Shown here: in pieces, positions 1 to 8,080 of the stretch | How positions within the stretch are numbered: the stretch's first letter is position 1 | How the letters are laid out: each line of letters opens with the position of its first letter | Origin: Bacillota bacterium | GTDB taxonomy: Bacteria > Bacillota > Sulfobacillia > Sulfobacillales > Sulfobacillaceae | DNA length: 41,720 nt | Assembly (NCBI GenBank): GCA_021841025.1 | Contig: JAKBWA010000019.1 | Span: forward strand, 1 to 41,720 | Direction of reading: 5' to 3' | Translations under genes and position numbers: made by a program | The notes under the pieces: model-generated | The model's input: only the letters and a program-made list of their open reading frames with translations | Database searches by the model: none | Told to the model about the DNA's origin: nothing

Positions 1-97
1 GTCATCCCATTCGAACCTCCTTTATGATCTTTGCAATCTCTAGGAAACCGAATGGGATGGCCTGTTGTCCAGATAAAATCTGGCAAATGCTAATCCC

Positions 98-304
98 CTA
101 ATTTACACCACACAAATGGACATTAACGACCATCCCGCTGATTATCCGGAGCAGCAATGACTTTCCCACTCCGTTGGCTCCGGTAATGCCGACAATTTCT
201 CCATATAACACACAGAGAGACAATTCCTGTAACACAGTAAGTCCTTTAAATCGCTTCATTACCCCGACCATGTCGATGGCTTTTTCATTGTTAATCAAAC
301 ACAT
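98..304 (-). pseudogene. ABC transporter ATP-binding protein, truncated after Walker A
   Basis: The 68-residue product begins like a drug/bacteriocin exporter ATPase and contains an intact Walker A (GANGVGKS, residues about 41-48), then ends at an in-frame TAG. Reading past that stop gives only about 30 further codons to a TGA at positions 2-4, with no signature motif or Walker B. A normal ABC ATPase has 220-300 residues, so this is a remnant of a deleted or decayed gene. Its ATG lies inside the last codons of the upstream permease (14-bp overlap), the usual coupling of an exporter pair. The sequence reading leftward off the window edge has its own AAGGAGG and an ATG near position 10 or 5, so a different minus-strand gene may start there. 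Confidence 0.7.
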
Positions 305-1167
305 CGCCTCGTTTTTTGCTGCGAAATAGGATCAGAAAGAGCCCTGCCAGAATTACATCGATGCCCATCCACACAAAGGGAATTCCGTTGGTGTTGACGG
401 GTGTGGCAGGGGTACTCAAATACGGGCCAGCCATGATTAAAGGGGCCCACGTCATGTGCCCGGTCGCTTCCATGAGGATTGAAACAAGAACGTACAAAGC
501 CCAAGGACCTGCCACAATTCCGTATACATTGGAGGTCGCCACGGACACACACAGTGCCGTCAAACTCATGGCTAAGGCAGCCAACAACGATACGCCCGTA
601 ACCAGAAGCAGGTACAATAAGGGGTGATGAAACAGGAGGGAATGAAAAAATCCGGGAAAGAACGCTTGGGAGAGAGCACGGCCTTGGGCTGGCAAATTCT
701 TAACTGATGCCATATGACGGGGGACGAAATAGGGTGTGCCCCGGATCATCTGCCAATCAGGTAGACGGTCCGGGAACAGCAGAAACGCTAAGAGTCCCGT
801 GACGACAAATCCTGCCGCCATAATGGTGATGGTCATCATGATGAGATGCCACACACGTGTGGCACTGTAAGAGAGACGATGTCTACTGCGGGACAAGGTC
901 AAACGCAAAAATCCACTGCGCCGTTCTTCTCCCAAGGCATCTCCCAGGATTAAGATGGCCACAAGAGGCATGATGCCCCACCCAGTAAGCCGAAGTGCCT
1001 GTCGAGGAAACGGAGAACAAATAGGCCATTTAAGCACTGGGACCGCCTGGAATGATGGAGTATTGGTTACGGTAGCCTATCAGCGGCCATAAGAGAAAGC
1101 CTAATTCCAAGCCCAAGGCGCACCACCGGTTTCGTGCGGTTTTCGCTATCAAACGTCCTGTCCTCAA
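291..1167 (-). pseudogene. ABC-2 type transporter permease, probably frameshifted
   Basis: The open frame 291-1037 encodes a hydrophobic protein with about five membrane segments, and an EERRSGFLRL stretch after the first loop that is typical of ABC-2 exporter permeases. It lacks a normal N-terminus. Immediately upstream, a TTG at 1167 follows AAGGAGG and opens a second frame (beginning LRTGRLIAKTARNRW, then a hydrophobic helix) that looks like the missing first membrane segment. It ends at a TAA about 130 bp later, while the downstream frame is closed by TGA TAG near 1080. A single indel around 1070-1085 would join the two. Together with the broken ATPase this looks like a decaying exporter. 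A sequencing error is the alternative explanation for the shift. Confidence 0.6.
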
Positions 1168-1712
1168 TGAGGATTAGCCCTCCTTAACTTAACTGCTCAT
1201 GGTCTCAAACCCGCGTTACATGACATGCACAGGGCACAAACTAACTTTCTTTGTACATGTAAGTGAGATCCTTTGGATGTCATAGATTAGCTAATGTTTT
1301 CAGGGAACATGCGAAATGCTGGATGCTGCACTCCTTCCTTTGATCCATCCATAGGGTGTGTGCAATCCGGGTCTTGGTTGGGCATCAGTTGCAGCCAGAG
1401 CATCAATACAATCAAAATATCATTGAAAACTGAAAACATTGTAATATTGTGGTGCCCCCTTCTCGGGAACCGATGACCGAGAAGGGGGCAACAGCTTACC
1501 ATAATCCTCAAACCGCATACAATAACGGCCCACACTGCCGGTGAAATTGATTGTAGGGAGTTCGGGATTAGAATAGGTTTTGCAGGAATACTAGGCCCAA
1601 AATTGCTTGAGGAGCTTAATTAGGGGGAGAATAGGGATTTTTATGAAGTGATATCAAGACGTGGCCCACCTGAGTTCTCCATGTTTTCTCTTTCTTCAAG
1701 ATTTATGGCGAT
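1168..1712. other. gene-free stretch, 545 bp
   Basis: Between the decayed exporter and the DUF4349 gene I see no supported coding region: the short open frames here overlap on opposite strands and lack ribosome binding sites. The only clear structure is the perfect hairpin at 1453-1490, annotated separately. The sequence on either side of it is AT-richer than the flanking genes. Confidence 0.5.
1453..1490. repeat. perfect 14-bp inverted repeat (hairpin)
   Basis: TGCCCCCTTCTCGG and its exact reverse complement are separated by a 10-base loop. Neither side is followed by a run of T, so it is not a standard intrinsic terminator on either strand. It may be a terminator lacking the U tract, a structured RNA element or the core of a small palindromic repeat. 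Confidence 0.7.
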
Positions 1713-2585
1713 TTAGTTGCGCGCCCGCTTCCACAAACTCTTGAGAGATCTGGCAATCCCGACGGCAAAAGCTAAGAGAACAAACCATGGGGCGATAAAA
1801 CCTAATGCGAGCAAGGAAAGATAGCCGATATGGCGCATCGCCTTCAGAGACAAAACAAGTGCATCCGCAAAACCGTGAGGAGACGGGCGTGAGGGCAGTG
1901 CGACAGGAAAAAGAGTGATGTTCAAGACGGCATAGTGCACATTGTGTTTAAGCTGGGCCGTGCTTTGGGCGGTTTGTTGCAACTTTGCTTGTACTTGGCT
2001 TAGAGCTTGTTGGATCTCCAGCATGTCCTTCATACTGCCGGCTTTCTTAAAGAGCGCCTGGTACGCTGTCAACTCATCATTTAGAGTCGCTTTTTGCGAG
2101 GCAAGGTTCTGATATTGCCGGGTTACATCGACGCCACTTTGGGAAAAATTGACCAATTTGCCGAGAGATTCGAAATGTGAGAGCGTAGCGGGTAAGGCAT
2201 TTTCAGGAATCCGCAAACTCATAGTCACTTGATGTTGAGAGTGAGGGAGTTGAGTCGATTGCATGTTGGCCACGTAACCCTTTTGTTGATTCGCGAATTG
2301 TGTCATAGCATGAGACACAGACAGCACATGAGATACTCTCAAACTCAAGTTGGCCTGGACTTCGGTAAGTCTTCCTTGCGGCTGCGCTGATCTAGGAGCA
2401 CTGTGGGTCAGAGTAGCCCCGGCCGCTGACTGAGCTGCGGAGCCTGCGGATATGGGATTGTATTGGGACGCGGCCCACCCAAGAAATCCTAGCAATATCA
2501 CCCCACCAACGATTGCGCTTATGAGGATAACAGACCGGGGCCGACTGGTGAGACGGTGTTTTATAATGTCTAAAAGACTTTCCAA
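1713..2585 (-). CDS. DUF4349 domain membrane protein
   Basis: 290 residues with a membrane segment near residues 20-42, an extracytoplasmic region, and a second hydrophobic segment near 248-275 followed by a basic tail. The middle part matches the DUF4349 pattern: a beta-rich stretch around residues 75-150, the VDVTRQYQNL signature near 157-166, then a long coiled coil with repeated Leu/Gln. DUF4349 proteins are membrane proteins of unknown function, often found with ECF sigma factors and sometimes proposed to act as anti-sigma or envelope sensors. Here it is the third gene of a sigma / anti-sigma-like cassette, starting 27 bp after the preceding gene, which supports an envelope-stress role. 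The specific job is inference. Confidence 0.8.
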   Translation of the reverse strand: MESLLDIIKHRLTSRPRSVILISAIVGGVILLGFLGWAASQYNPISAGSAAQSAAGATLTHSAPRSAQPQGRLTEVQANLSLRVSHVLSVSHAMTQFANQQKGYVANMQSTQLPHSQHQVTMSLRIPENALPATLSHFESLGKLVNFSQSGVDVTRQYQNLASQKATLNDELTAYQALFKKAGSMKDMLEIQQALSQVQAKLQQTAQSTAQLKHNVHYAVLNITLFPVALPSRPSPHGFADALVLSLKAMRHIGYLSLLALGFIAPWFVLLAFAVGIARSLKSLWKRARN

Positions 2586-2612
2586 CCTATTCTCCCTCTT
2601 TCTTGAGAAGCC

Positions 2613-3467
2613 CTAATTTTTGTCATGATACTCGCCAATCGAGATGCCTCCCGTGAAGGGGTTGATGTACACTGTCCCCGTTGAGGCTGCTCTTTGGTAA
2701 CTCACCAGCCATAGCCATTGGGGCAAGACTTGCTTGGAGACCGGGAGGCTTTGGACATGATGACCCGATATTTTAGTCACGGAAAGAATTTTGGGAGGGA
2801 TCACACTCTGATGGTGAGTGTGCAGTTGAACCCACTGAATGGCAATGTGTCTGGCTTCTTGGCGGCTTGTTTTTCCATAGGTTGTTGACACGACTTGATG
2901 AGTAGTCATATTGACCCAGAACGTCAAAGCCGGAAAGAGGATCCCTTGATTATTGCGCAATGCGCCTCGCATCCGGAGTAGCACAAATGATGAGGAGGAG
3001 GGAAAAGCCGTGCCTAAGTTCCGGTTAACGGTGGTTGCGGGTATAGGCTTAATCCATAAAACGCGGCCTGGGTGCTCGTGGGATTTCGTCAAATAGGCGT
3101 CAACAATCCTTAAGGCTGGAGTGTGCCGGAATTGAGAAGAGCCATGGGAAACGCGAGGGGACGAGGTGCTTGCGGCGCTCGAGGCAGCGTGTGAGCCGCT
3201 GAACCTTGTGGCTAAGGGTGGAATCATGAGTAATAAGATTAACAGGCCGGCTAAGGACGCGCTGATATAGATCCATCGTCTGGGTATGAGCACAGGGCTG
3301 GATTCTGCTGGCTGGGGTTGATGGAGTTTGTGGACCTTAAGATGCAGATTCCGGTCGGGACGAGGCAACCCGGTTTGGGCAAAGAAATGGCGCAATGTTT
3401 TTTCATCCATGGTATTCGTGAAATTCTTGTCTTGGATTTGGCCCTGGCTACGGGTTTTCCATCTCAT
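2613..3467 (-). CDS. putative anti-sigma factor, single-pass membrane protein
   Basis: The start is placed at the ATG overlapping the TGA of the sigma gene (ATGA), preceded by AAGGAGGAG inside the sigma gene; an upstream start 18 bp earlier is possible. The product has about 284 residues: a basic cytoplasmic N-terminal part of about 65 residues, one membrane helix (WIYISASLAGLLILLLMIPP) and a large extracytoplasmic part of about 190 residues. I do not see the HxxxCxxC zinc motif of ZAS anti-sigma factors. The C-terminal stretch with a WLVSY strand and GTVYINPFTGGI recalls the end of PepSY/YpeB-like domains, but that is weak. The anti-sigma assignment rests on topology and on translational coupling to the ECF sigma gene. 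Confidence 0.65.
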   Translation of the reverse strand: MRWKTRSQGQIQDKNFTNTMDEKTLRHFFAQTGLPRPDRNLHLKVHKLHQPQPAESSPVLIPRRWIYISASLAGLLILLLMIPPLATRFSGSHAASSAASTSSPRVSHGSSQFRHTPALRIVDAYLTKSHEHPGRVLWIKPIPATTVNRNLGTAFPSSSSFVLLRMRGALRNNQGILFPALTFWVNMTTHQVVSTTYGKTSRQEARHIAIQWVQLHTHHQSVIPPKILSVTKISGHHVQSLPVSKQVLPQWLWLVSYQRAASTGTVYINPFTGGISIGEYHDKN

Positions 3468-3973
3468 TCTCGCTCCTCCTTCCACAGATGTTGAAAGCGT
3501 CGCCGAGCCCTGTAGAGCCGTCCCTTGATTACGGCGGGAGTGGTGTGATAATGCTGAGCAATAGTGTCAATTGGCCACTCTTGATAGTAAAAAAGCCATA
3601 GGGCTTCTCGGTCCAAAGACCGGAGCTTCCGCAAAGTTCGTTCCACATCCATTTGCAGGGCAAGATCTCCGTCACTGACAAGAAGATTCGCCGCGCCAGA
3701 TGGAGTGTTTTGAAGGGGCTGTTCCCATTTTCTTTGCCGCAGCCAATCGATAGCCAGATTTCTGGCTACTTGATAGAGCCAGCCAGCATGAAAAGGACGG
3801 CGGGGATGTAGCAGTTGCTGCCGATATCCTCGGACAAGCGTGTCTTGAACGATATCTTGGGCGGTATCTACGTCGTGGACATAGGTGCAGACAAACCGGA
3901 TTAAGGCATCGCCATAGGTTTTCACAAGGATTTCCCATTCTTCCTGGTTTTCTTGGGCGTCATTTTGGGCCAC
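3464..3973 (-). CDS. RNA polymerase sigma factor, ECF (sigma-70 family)
   Basis: About 169 residues from the chosen GTG at 3973. It has region 2 (core binding and -10 recognition, the DIVQDTLVRGYRQ stretch and the WLYQVARNLAIDWLR helix) and region 4 (a DREALWLFYYQEW helix, then the HTH ending IKGRLYRARRRF). There is no region 1 or 3, as expected for ECF. The open frame continues 42 codons upstream to 4099, but AGAGGAGG sits 8 bp before this GTG and the upstream codons encode a Lys/Arg-rich stretch not typical of ECF factors. It is followed with a 4-bp ATGA overlap by a membrane protein, the standard sigma / anti-sigma arrangement. An AACC/CGTT promoter-like pair upstream suggests autoregulation. 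Confidence 0.9.
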   Translation of the reverse strand: MAQNDAQENQEEWEILVKTYGDALIRFVCTYVHDVDTAQDIVQDTLVRGYRQQLLHPRRPFHAGWLYQVARNLAIDWLRQRKWEQPLQNTPSGAANLLVSDGDLALQMDVERTLRKLRSLDREALWLFYYQEWPIDTIAQHYHTTPAVIKGRLYRARRRFQHLWKEERE

Positions 3974-4004
3974 CAGGCGTTCCTCCTCTTTACTCTCGTG
4001 TATA

Positions 4005-4032
4005 CAACGAATGGGGACGTAATAAGGTTTGC
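4005..4032 (-). promoter_or_regulatory. possible ECF-type autoregulated promoter
   Basis: On the minus strand GCAAACC (around 4032-4026) is followed after about 16 bases by CGTTG (4009-4005), resembling the AAC -35 and CGT -10 elements of ECF promoters. It lies about 35 bp before the preferred GTG start of the ECF sigma gene. It would sit inside the longer open frame, which agrees with the shorter start. Confidence 0.35.
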
Positions 4033-4520
4033 GGTTTTCAAATTTTTTTGGTTTGAGTTCCATTCTAGATGGTCGAGGACGGGTTTTATTCTCTGTCACA
4101 AATTCTCGGGCGTATTATTTTCTCTGCACCAATATCATTGAGGCAGATTAGAGTGTAGGGGTATTGAAGAAGAGCAAGAAATGAAATCTTATCCTCCTTG
4201 AGAAAGGACCATAAAATACCACGTGAAGCGGGAAGCGGGAAGCGGTCGTGAAAGCGGCATGCAGCCTCTAAGAGACGGCCCAGTCCGGTCATGCACGCAG
4301 GTGAGATACAAATTCGGCAACGGGCTTTGGCGCCCTCCTCCCCTCCTTCTGGGGTTGACTCTCCTTGGTTTTGGAGGGCGAGGGTGCCAAGCCTCGTTGT
4401 TATTTTGACGGACAAGCTTCTCTTGTCTCGCTCTTAGAAATGCTTTTGTCCTTGGTTCCTAAATCCCCTTGCGGTTGGGTCCGGAATTACGAGGGCCAGG
4501 CCCCGGGCAACAAACCTTCC

Positions 4521-4569
4521 TGTTGTTGAATTCTCATGGGATGGGGTGAAAGTCTACCCTTCAACAACA
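4521..4569. repeat. 10-bp perfect inverted repeat with nested hairpin
   Basis: TGTTGTTGAA (4521-4530) and TTCAACAACA (4560-4569) pair exactly. Inside the loop GGGT and ACCC enclose GAAAGTCT. It lies 20 bp past the stop of the thiamine-binding protein gene, so it could also end that transcript, though no T run follows on the minus strand. Confidence 0.6.
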
Positions 4570-4589
4570 CCGTCGAACGGTAGAGACAT

Positions 4590-4895
4590 TCAATTGTCAG
4601 CCGAATTGATTACGCTGTCGACCATGTCTTCCATATGAGCGGGAGAATCGTAGCGCTCATCGATAGTGATGGTGGTCACAACGCGCGCGCAACCCCGATT
4701 AAAAGGTGCTTGATGCATGGAACGGGCCACAGAGAGTAAAGTGGGCAGTTCTCCTTCCAACACGGTGGAAGTTGGAGTGAGCACGGCTTCAATGTCCTCG
4801 TTCTTGTCGGCAATCTCAAAAGCCTCGCGAATGTAGGATGAGATGGATGGATCATTGGTGCCCACGGGCCACACTTTGATTTCGGCAATTGCCAT
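4590..4895 (-). CDS. MTH1187-family thiamine-binding protein
   Basis: A 101-residue protein of the MTH1187/YqgV/YkoF-like family (formerly DUF77). The N-terminal strand ending in KVWPVGT, the central PTSTVLEGEL segment and the RVVTTITIDERYD strand are characteristic. Family members form a ferredoxin-like fold and bind thiamine or related pyrimidines in the cytoplasm; their physiological role is unclear, possibly thiamine salvage. The ATG has a good AAGGAGG 9 bp upstream. It appears to be a single gene. No thiamine transporter or TPP riboswitch is visible nearby. Confidence 0.85.
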   Translation of the reverse strand: MAIAEIKVWPVGTNDPSISSYIREAFEIADKNEDIEAVLTPTSTVLEGELPTLLSVARSMHQAPFNRGCARVVTTITIDERYDSPAHMEDMVDSVINSADN

Positions 4896-5017
4896 GAATA
4901 ACGCCTCCTTCGCATCATCCTCCCGGAATCAGGGAAGATGTGATCTTAGAATTGCCGGGAGATCAAGACTGTAGGAATCCAAATGTTGGCACAGTGGAGT
5001 ATGAGTTCTATCCCTCG

Positions 5018-5045
5018 GGAACATACTACTCCGGAACATATTACT
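5018..5045. repeat. tandem GGAACATA(C/T)TACT repeat
   Basis: Two 13-base copies differing at one base, with a 15-base period, lie 45-75 bp before the start of the next gene. The spacing of about one and a half helical turns fits a regulator binding site. GGAAC also matches ECF sigma -35 elements, but I see no matching -10 at the right distance. Confidence 0.45.
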
Positions 5046-5090
5046 ACCACCGAAAAGTGGCGCGGGGAGACAAAATGAAGGAGGAGCGCA

Positions 5091-5411
5091 ATGGAAAGAA
5101 ATGAGGAGGACAAGGAAAGCGTGGAACAAAAAGATGAAAGCAGTACAAAAAAAGACGGATCCCAAAAACATGACGATGCGGGCCATGACCTTTCGGTTAA
5201 TTCCTTTAATGAAGCGATTCGTAAAGAACTGGAGTATCTAGATATGGTGGTAGCTACACCGTTTCGGGTGGTGCGGCGCAGTGTGGGGGAAAACCAGGCA
5301 TCATGGGCCCAAGGGCTGGAAGAACTGACTTGGGCCGTAGAAGGCATGGCCCGGGTCCCAGTCAAAATGTTGCAAGCCGCCTTTGGAGAAAATTTTTCCA
5401 AAAAAAATTAG
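5091..5411 (+). CDS. small charged hypothetical protein
   Basis: 106 residues preceded by AAGGAGGAG at good spacing. Residues 1-35 are very rich in Glu, Asp, Lys and Ser and look disordered. The rest is predicted helical and amphipathic (LEYLDMVVATPFRVVRRSVGE, then a Trp/Glu/Met-rich helix). No membrane segment, signal peptide or known family is recognised. The AT-rich intergenic DNA after it shows no clear terminator. The strong ribosome binding site and the folded-looking second half argue for a real gene. Confidence 0.6.
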   Translation: MERNEEDKESVEQKDESSTKKDGSQKHDDAGHDLSVNSFNEAIRKELEYLDMVVATPFRVVRRSVGENQASWAQGLEELTWAVEGMARVPVKMLQAAFGENFSKKN

Positions 5412-5522
5412 AAGCGATTCCTGTGGTCTAGCCTAAGTTGTCCTGGCGTAGAGGTGTAAAGATATACCTTTAACACTCTCAAGTCCCAGCTGCCTAATAC
5501 CAGAGAAAAGGAGAGGACAGAC

Positions 5523-6707
5523 GTGGGGAAGAAACTGGGCATGACCCATGATTTATGGTGGTTGACCCTTTCTATGGGATTATGGGGTCTGGGATTTGGC
5601 CTCTACGGTATTTTGTGGCCGCTCTACATTGAAAGATTGGGTGGCAATGCCCTATCTGTGGGAATTCTGTCCACGATAGCTGGCATCGCCACGGCTTTGG
5701 TGGTTTTTCCGGGTGGCTATATGGCAGATCGCATCGATCGACGCACGATTGTTCTGTGGGGTTGGATTCTTGGCATTCCTGTGCCATTTCTATTTGCTTG
5801 GGCGCCGTCGTGGCATTGGTTGATACCCGGTGTTTTGCTATATTTCGGATCAGCTTTTTCGACCCCGGCTCTTCAGGCTATGGTGGTGGAGGAAGCGCAA
5901 GGCGAACATTTGTCAACGGCTTATAATATTGTGATGAGTGTCTTTGGCGCGGGCATGGTGGTGGGGCCTCCCATTGGCGCCTACCTGGCGATTCACTGGT
6001 CGTACCGCGTCTTGTTTATTATCAGCGGATTATTATATTTAGTTTCAACCTTGACACTCGTCCCCGTAAAAAGTCATCCGCCTCAAAAGTCTCAGCGCAA
6101 TGCTGTGAGACCCCAATGGACACCTAAAGGCCGGCCCAGACTTTTTCAATGGATGATTTTTGCAGCCGGTCTCGCGATAGTGCAGGGCATGGCTTTTCCT
6201 TATGTCGTCCCTTTTTGGAAATCAATCAGTCATTTTTCCTTGCAAACGATTGGGTATCTCGGAAGCGTGGGAATTTTATGCGGAACCCTCAGTGGTCCTC
6301 TTTGGGGAAAGTTCGGCGAAAAACACGGGGTAACAATGACCATTGGATGGGGATTGGGTTTGGTGACCGTTGGATGGCTCGCGATTTTGTGGGCTCCGAC
6401 AAGTGTTAAGTGGGCAGTGGTTTCGGGAGTTCTGCGCGGAGCGGGTGAATCGGCGAGGGGATTGCAAGGCGTAGCGGTCGGACGCGTCGTGAGACGAGAA
6501 GAGGCGGGAACGGCATACGGGTTATTTAATCTTGTGACGGAAAGCGCAGGGGCCATAGCCCCATTGCCTGGTGGAATTCTCTATACCCAGTGGCCTTACG
6601 CTCCATTGATCGTGGCGACATTTTTTACCGGGTTAATTGCCTGGTGGCTCGTAAACGGATTGCCGGGACGGCCTGTTCCCCCCTCGCCCCCTGCCACCCA
6701 GTCTTAG
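5523..6707 (+). CDS. MFS transporter
   Basis: 394 residues with about twelve hydrophobic helices in two six-helix halves separated by a hydrophilic basic loop near residues 180-205. The loop between helices 2 and 3 carries the major facilitator motif A form GGYMADRIDRR (residues 64-74). The GTG start follows AAAGGAGAGG. It is probably a proton-coupled exporter or importer of a small molecule. The substrate cannot be read from the sequence, and there is no regulator or enzyme gene beside it to suggest one. The fxsA gene follows 66 bp downstream on the same strand. Confidence 0.85.
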   Translation: MGKKLGMTHDLWWLTLSMGLWGLGFGLYGILWPLYIERLGGNALSVGILSTIAGIATALVVFPGGYMADRIDRRTIVLWGWILGIPVPFLFAWAPSWHWLIPGVLLYFGSAFSTPALQAMVVEEAQGEHLSTAYNIVMSVFGAGMVVGPPIGAYLAIHWSYRVLFIISGLLYLVSTLTLVPVKSHPPQKSQRNAVRPQWTPKGRPRLFQWMIFAAGLAIVQGMAFPYVVPFWKSISHFSLQTIGYLGSVGILCGTLSGPLWGKFGEKHGVTMTIGWGLGLVTVGWLAILWAPTSVKWAVVSGVLRGAGESARGLQGVAVGRVVRREEAGTAYGLFNLVTESAGAIAPLPGGILYTQWPYAPLIVATFFTGLIAWWLVNGLPGRPVPPSPPATQS

Positions 6708-6773
6708 GCGTGGTACACTAAGATTACGATGAAGTTCGGCAGGACGAGGTGGGTGTGAAAGGAGAGACAGACC

Positions 6774-7154
6774 ATGCTCAAAAGGCTTTTAGCCCTCTTT
6801 CTGGTGGTTCCTTTGGTGGAACTCTCGCTATTATTTCTCATTGCCCATTTTTTGGGATGGGGATGGACTATCGGCATCACGGTGGTATCCTCGCTCTTAG
6901 GGGCCTATCTGGCTAAAGTCAGCGGCAAACAGTGGTGGGAAACCGTCAAGCGGGAATGGGCGTCAGAAGGTTTCCCTGTGCACCGGCTAGGTGAAGGGGC
7001 ACTGTTGTTGGTATCCATGGCGTTTATGATTACCCCAGGGCCTTTAACCGGTATTATTGGCCTGTTATTTATGATTCCCAAGGTTCGCACAGCGGGTGCC
7101 AGAGGATTGAGCCGATGGGTCTCGAATCGGTTCATGGAAAGATTGTGGCCTTAA
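6774..7154 (+). CDS. fxsA: FxsA family cytoplasmic membrane protein
   Basis: 126 residues with the FxsA layout: an N-terminal helix with VPLVELSLLFLIAH, a second helix with the short GAYLAKVSGKQ loop, a GALLLVSMAFMITPGPLTGIIGLL third segment and a basic tail. The TPG motif after the third segment is the family hallmark. FxsA was named in E. coli for suppression of F-plasmid exclusion of phage T7; its normal function is unknown. The ATG follows AAAGGAGAG. Its stop codon overlaps the stop of the convergent downstream gene by 4 bp, so no terminator separates them. Confidence 0.85.
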   Translation: MLKRLLALFLVVPLVELSLLFLIAHFLGWGWTIGITVVSSLLGAYLAKVSGKQWWETVKREWASEGFPVHRLGEGALLLVSMAFMITPGPLTGIIGLLFMIPKVRTAGARGLSRWVSNRFMERLWP

Positions 7155-8080
7155 GAAGCCCGTTCGGACTTAGGTTGAAGCTGGCGCATAAAGGGAAACT
7201 GCGAGCCTAGTAATGTCCAAAACAACAGGGTAAAAGGCAAGATCATGCCGGGATCTGTCCCCGTCCCGCTTAAAAGCGTTCCAAAAGCTTGGGGGATTGC
7301 CCACAAAAAGATCATCCACGCTCCGGTCATCACGGCTGTCCACCTGGATTTCGGCCAAAAGAAGCTTATAAGGCTCAATAGGAGCAAAATCGCGCTGTAG
7401 ATCCCATTCTCGAGAACTGGATGCAATTGGCTTGACATGACCATGGCATTAATCGCCATTTGCAAGAAGGCGGGTTCACCACCATTCATGGTGACGTCGC
7501 CAAATTGGGCGGCTAAGCCGTTTGCTGTCCAAAACCCTGATGAAGGCAATATTTGCCAAATGAAGGCAATGAACCAGAAAATGGCGAGACCGTAGCGTAG
7601 TGCTTGATAAATGTGTTCCTCTGTCCACCAGTCTTTGTTTATGAGTAGAAGTATTGCCGCGATGGCATAAAAGGGAATCGATCCCGGTGATCCCTGAATG
7701 ACGCTTGGCGAGCCCGTAAAAAGGCCCCCGAATCCCTCCGCGCCAACCCACACAATGGCTCCCCAGACAAGAGAAATCCATAACCCCAACCGCCCTTTTG
7801 AGGTATCGGGACCTTTAAGAATGAGAATGCCGATGACAGCTTCAATGAGAAAATTCAAGATGTTTGAGACGATTCCGAGGTGAATCCAGATCCTCGCACC
7901 ATCCATCATTAAGTGAAAAAGCCATGGCGGTTGCGAATCAGTAGCCGCAGGCGCGAGCACGTCGGCTACCAGCAAGGAATGAAACATAGCTGGCTGGACT
8001 TTTAGAAGAGCATCGAAAATCCACAAGATGCCCAGTCCGTAGGCTAAGGAGCGTCTGCGATCAAACGGCATTGTCAACAC
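7151..8080 (-). CDS. multi-pass membrane protein, family not recognised
   Basis: About 309 residues with roughly eight or nine hydrophobic helices and short loops, ending in a basic QPKSERAS tail. The frame is open to an ATG at 8155, but AGAGGAGG lies 5 bp before a GTG at 8080 and 8 bp before a TTG at 8077, so translation more likely starts there; the next ATG is 8071. I recognise no catalytic or transport motif. It transcribes away from the flagellar operon and converges on fxsA with a 4-bp stop overlap. Integral membrane proteins of this sort are common as lineage-specific genes, and no function is assigned. Confidence 0.7.
   Translation of the reverse strand: MLTMPFDRRRSLAYGLGILWIFDALLKVQPAMFHSLLVADVLAPAATDSQPPWLFHLMMDGARIWIHLGIVSNILNFLIEAVIGILILKGPDTSKGRLGLWISLVWGAIVWVGAEGFGGLFTGSPSVIQGSPGSIPFYAIAAILLLINKDWWTEEHIYQALRYGLAIFWFIAFIWQILPSSGFWTANGLAAQFGDVTMNGGEPAFLQMAINAMVMSSQLHPVLENGIYSAILLLLSLISFFWPKSRWTAVMTGAWMIFLWAIPQAFGTLLSGTGTDPGMILPFTLLFWTLLGSQFPFMRQLQPKSERAS

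Larger units (their letters stand above)
3974..4589. other. gene-free stretch with RNA-like segments
   Basis: No open frame here has a plausible start and recognisable product. The part at 4225-4330 has short complementary blocks (GCATG and CATGC, CCTCT and AGAG), and the part at 4521-4569 forms a stem with an inner GGGT/ACCC hairpin. The texture recalls the structured ends of IS200/IS605-type elements (guide-RNA region of TnpB) or a piece of a group II intron. I cannot identify either, and no transposase or intron protein is present. Confidence 0.3.

Noticed and set aside
4086-4415. Open frames on both strands in the gap before the thiamine-binding protein gene
   Set aside because: No ribosome binding site, no family likeness, and mutual overlap on opposite strands; more likely non-coding or RNA-like.
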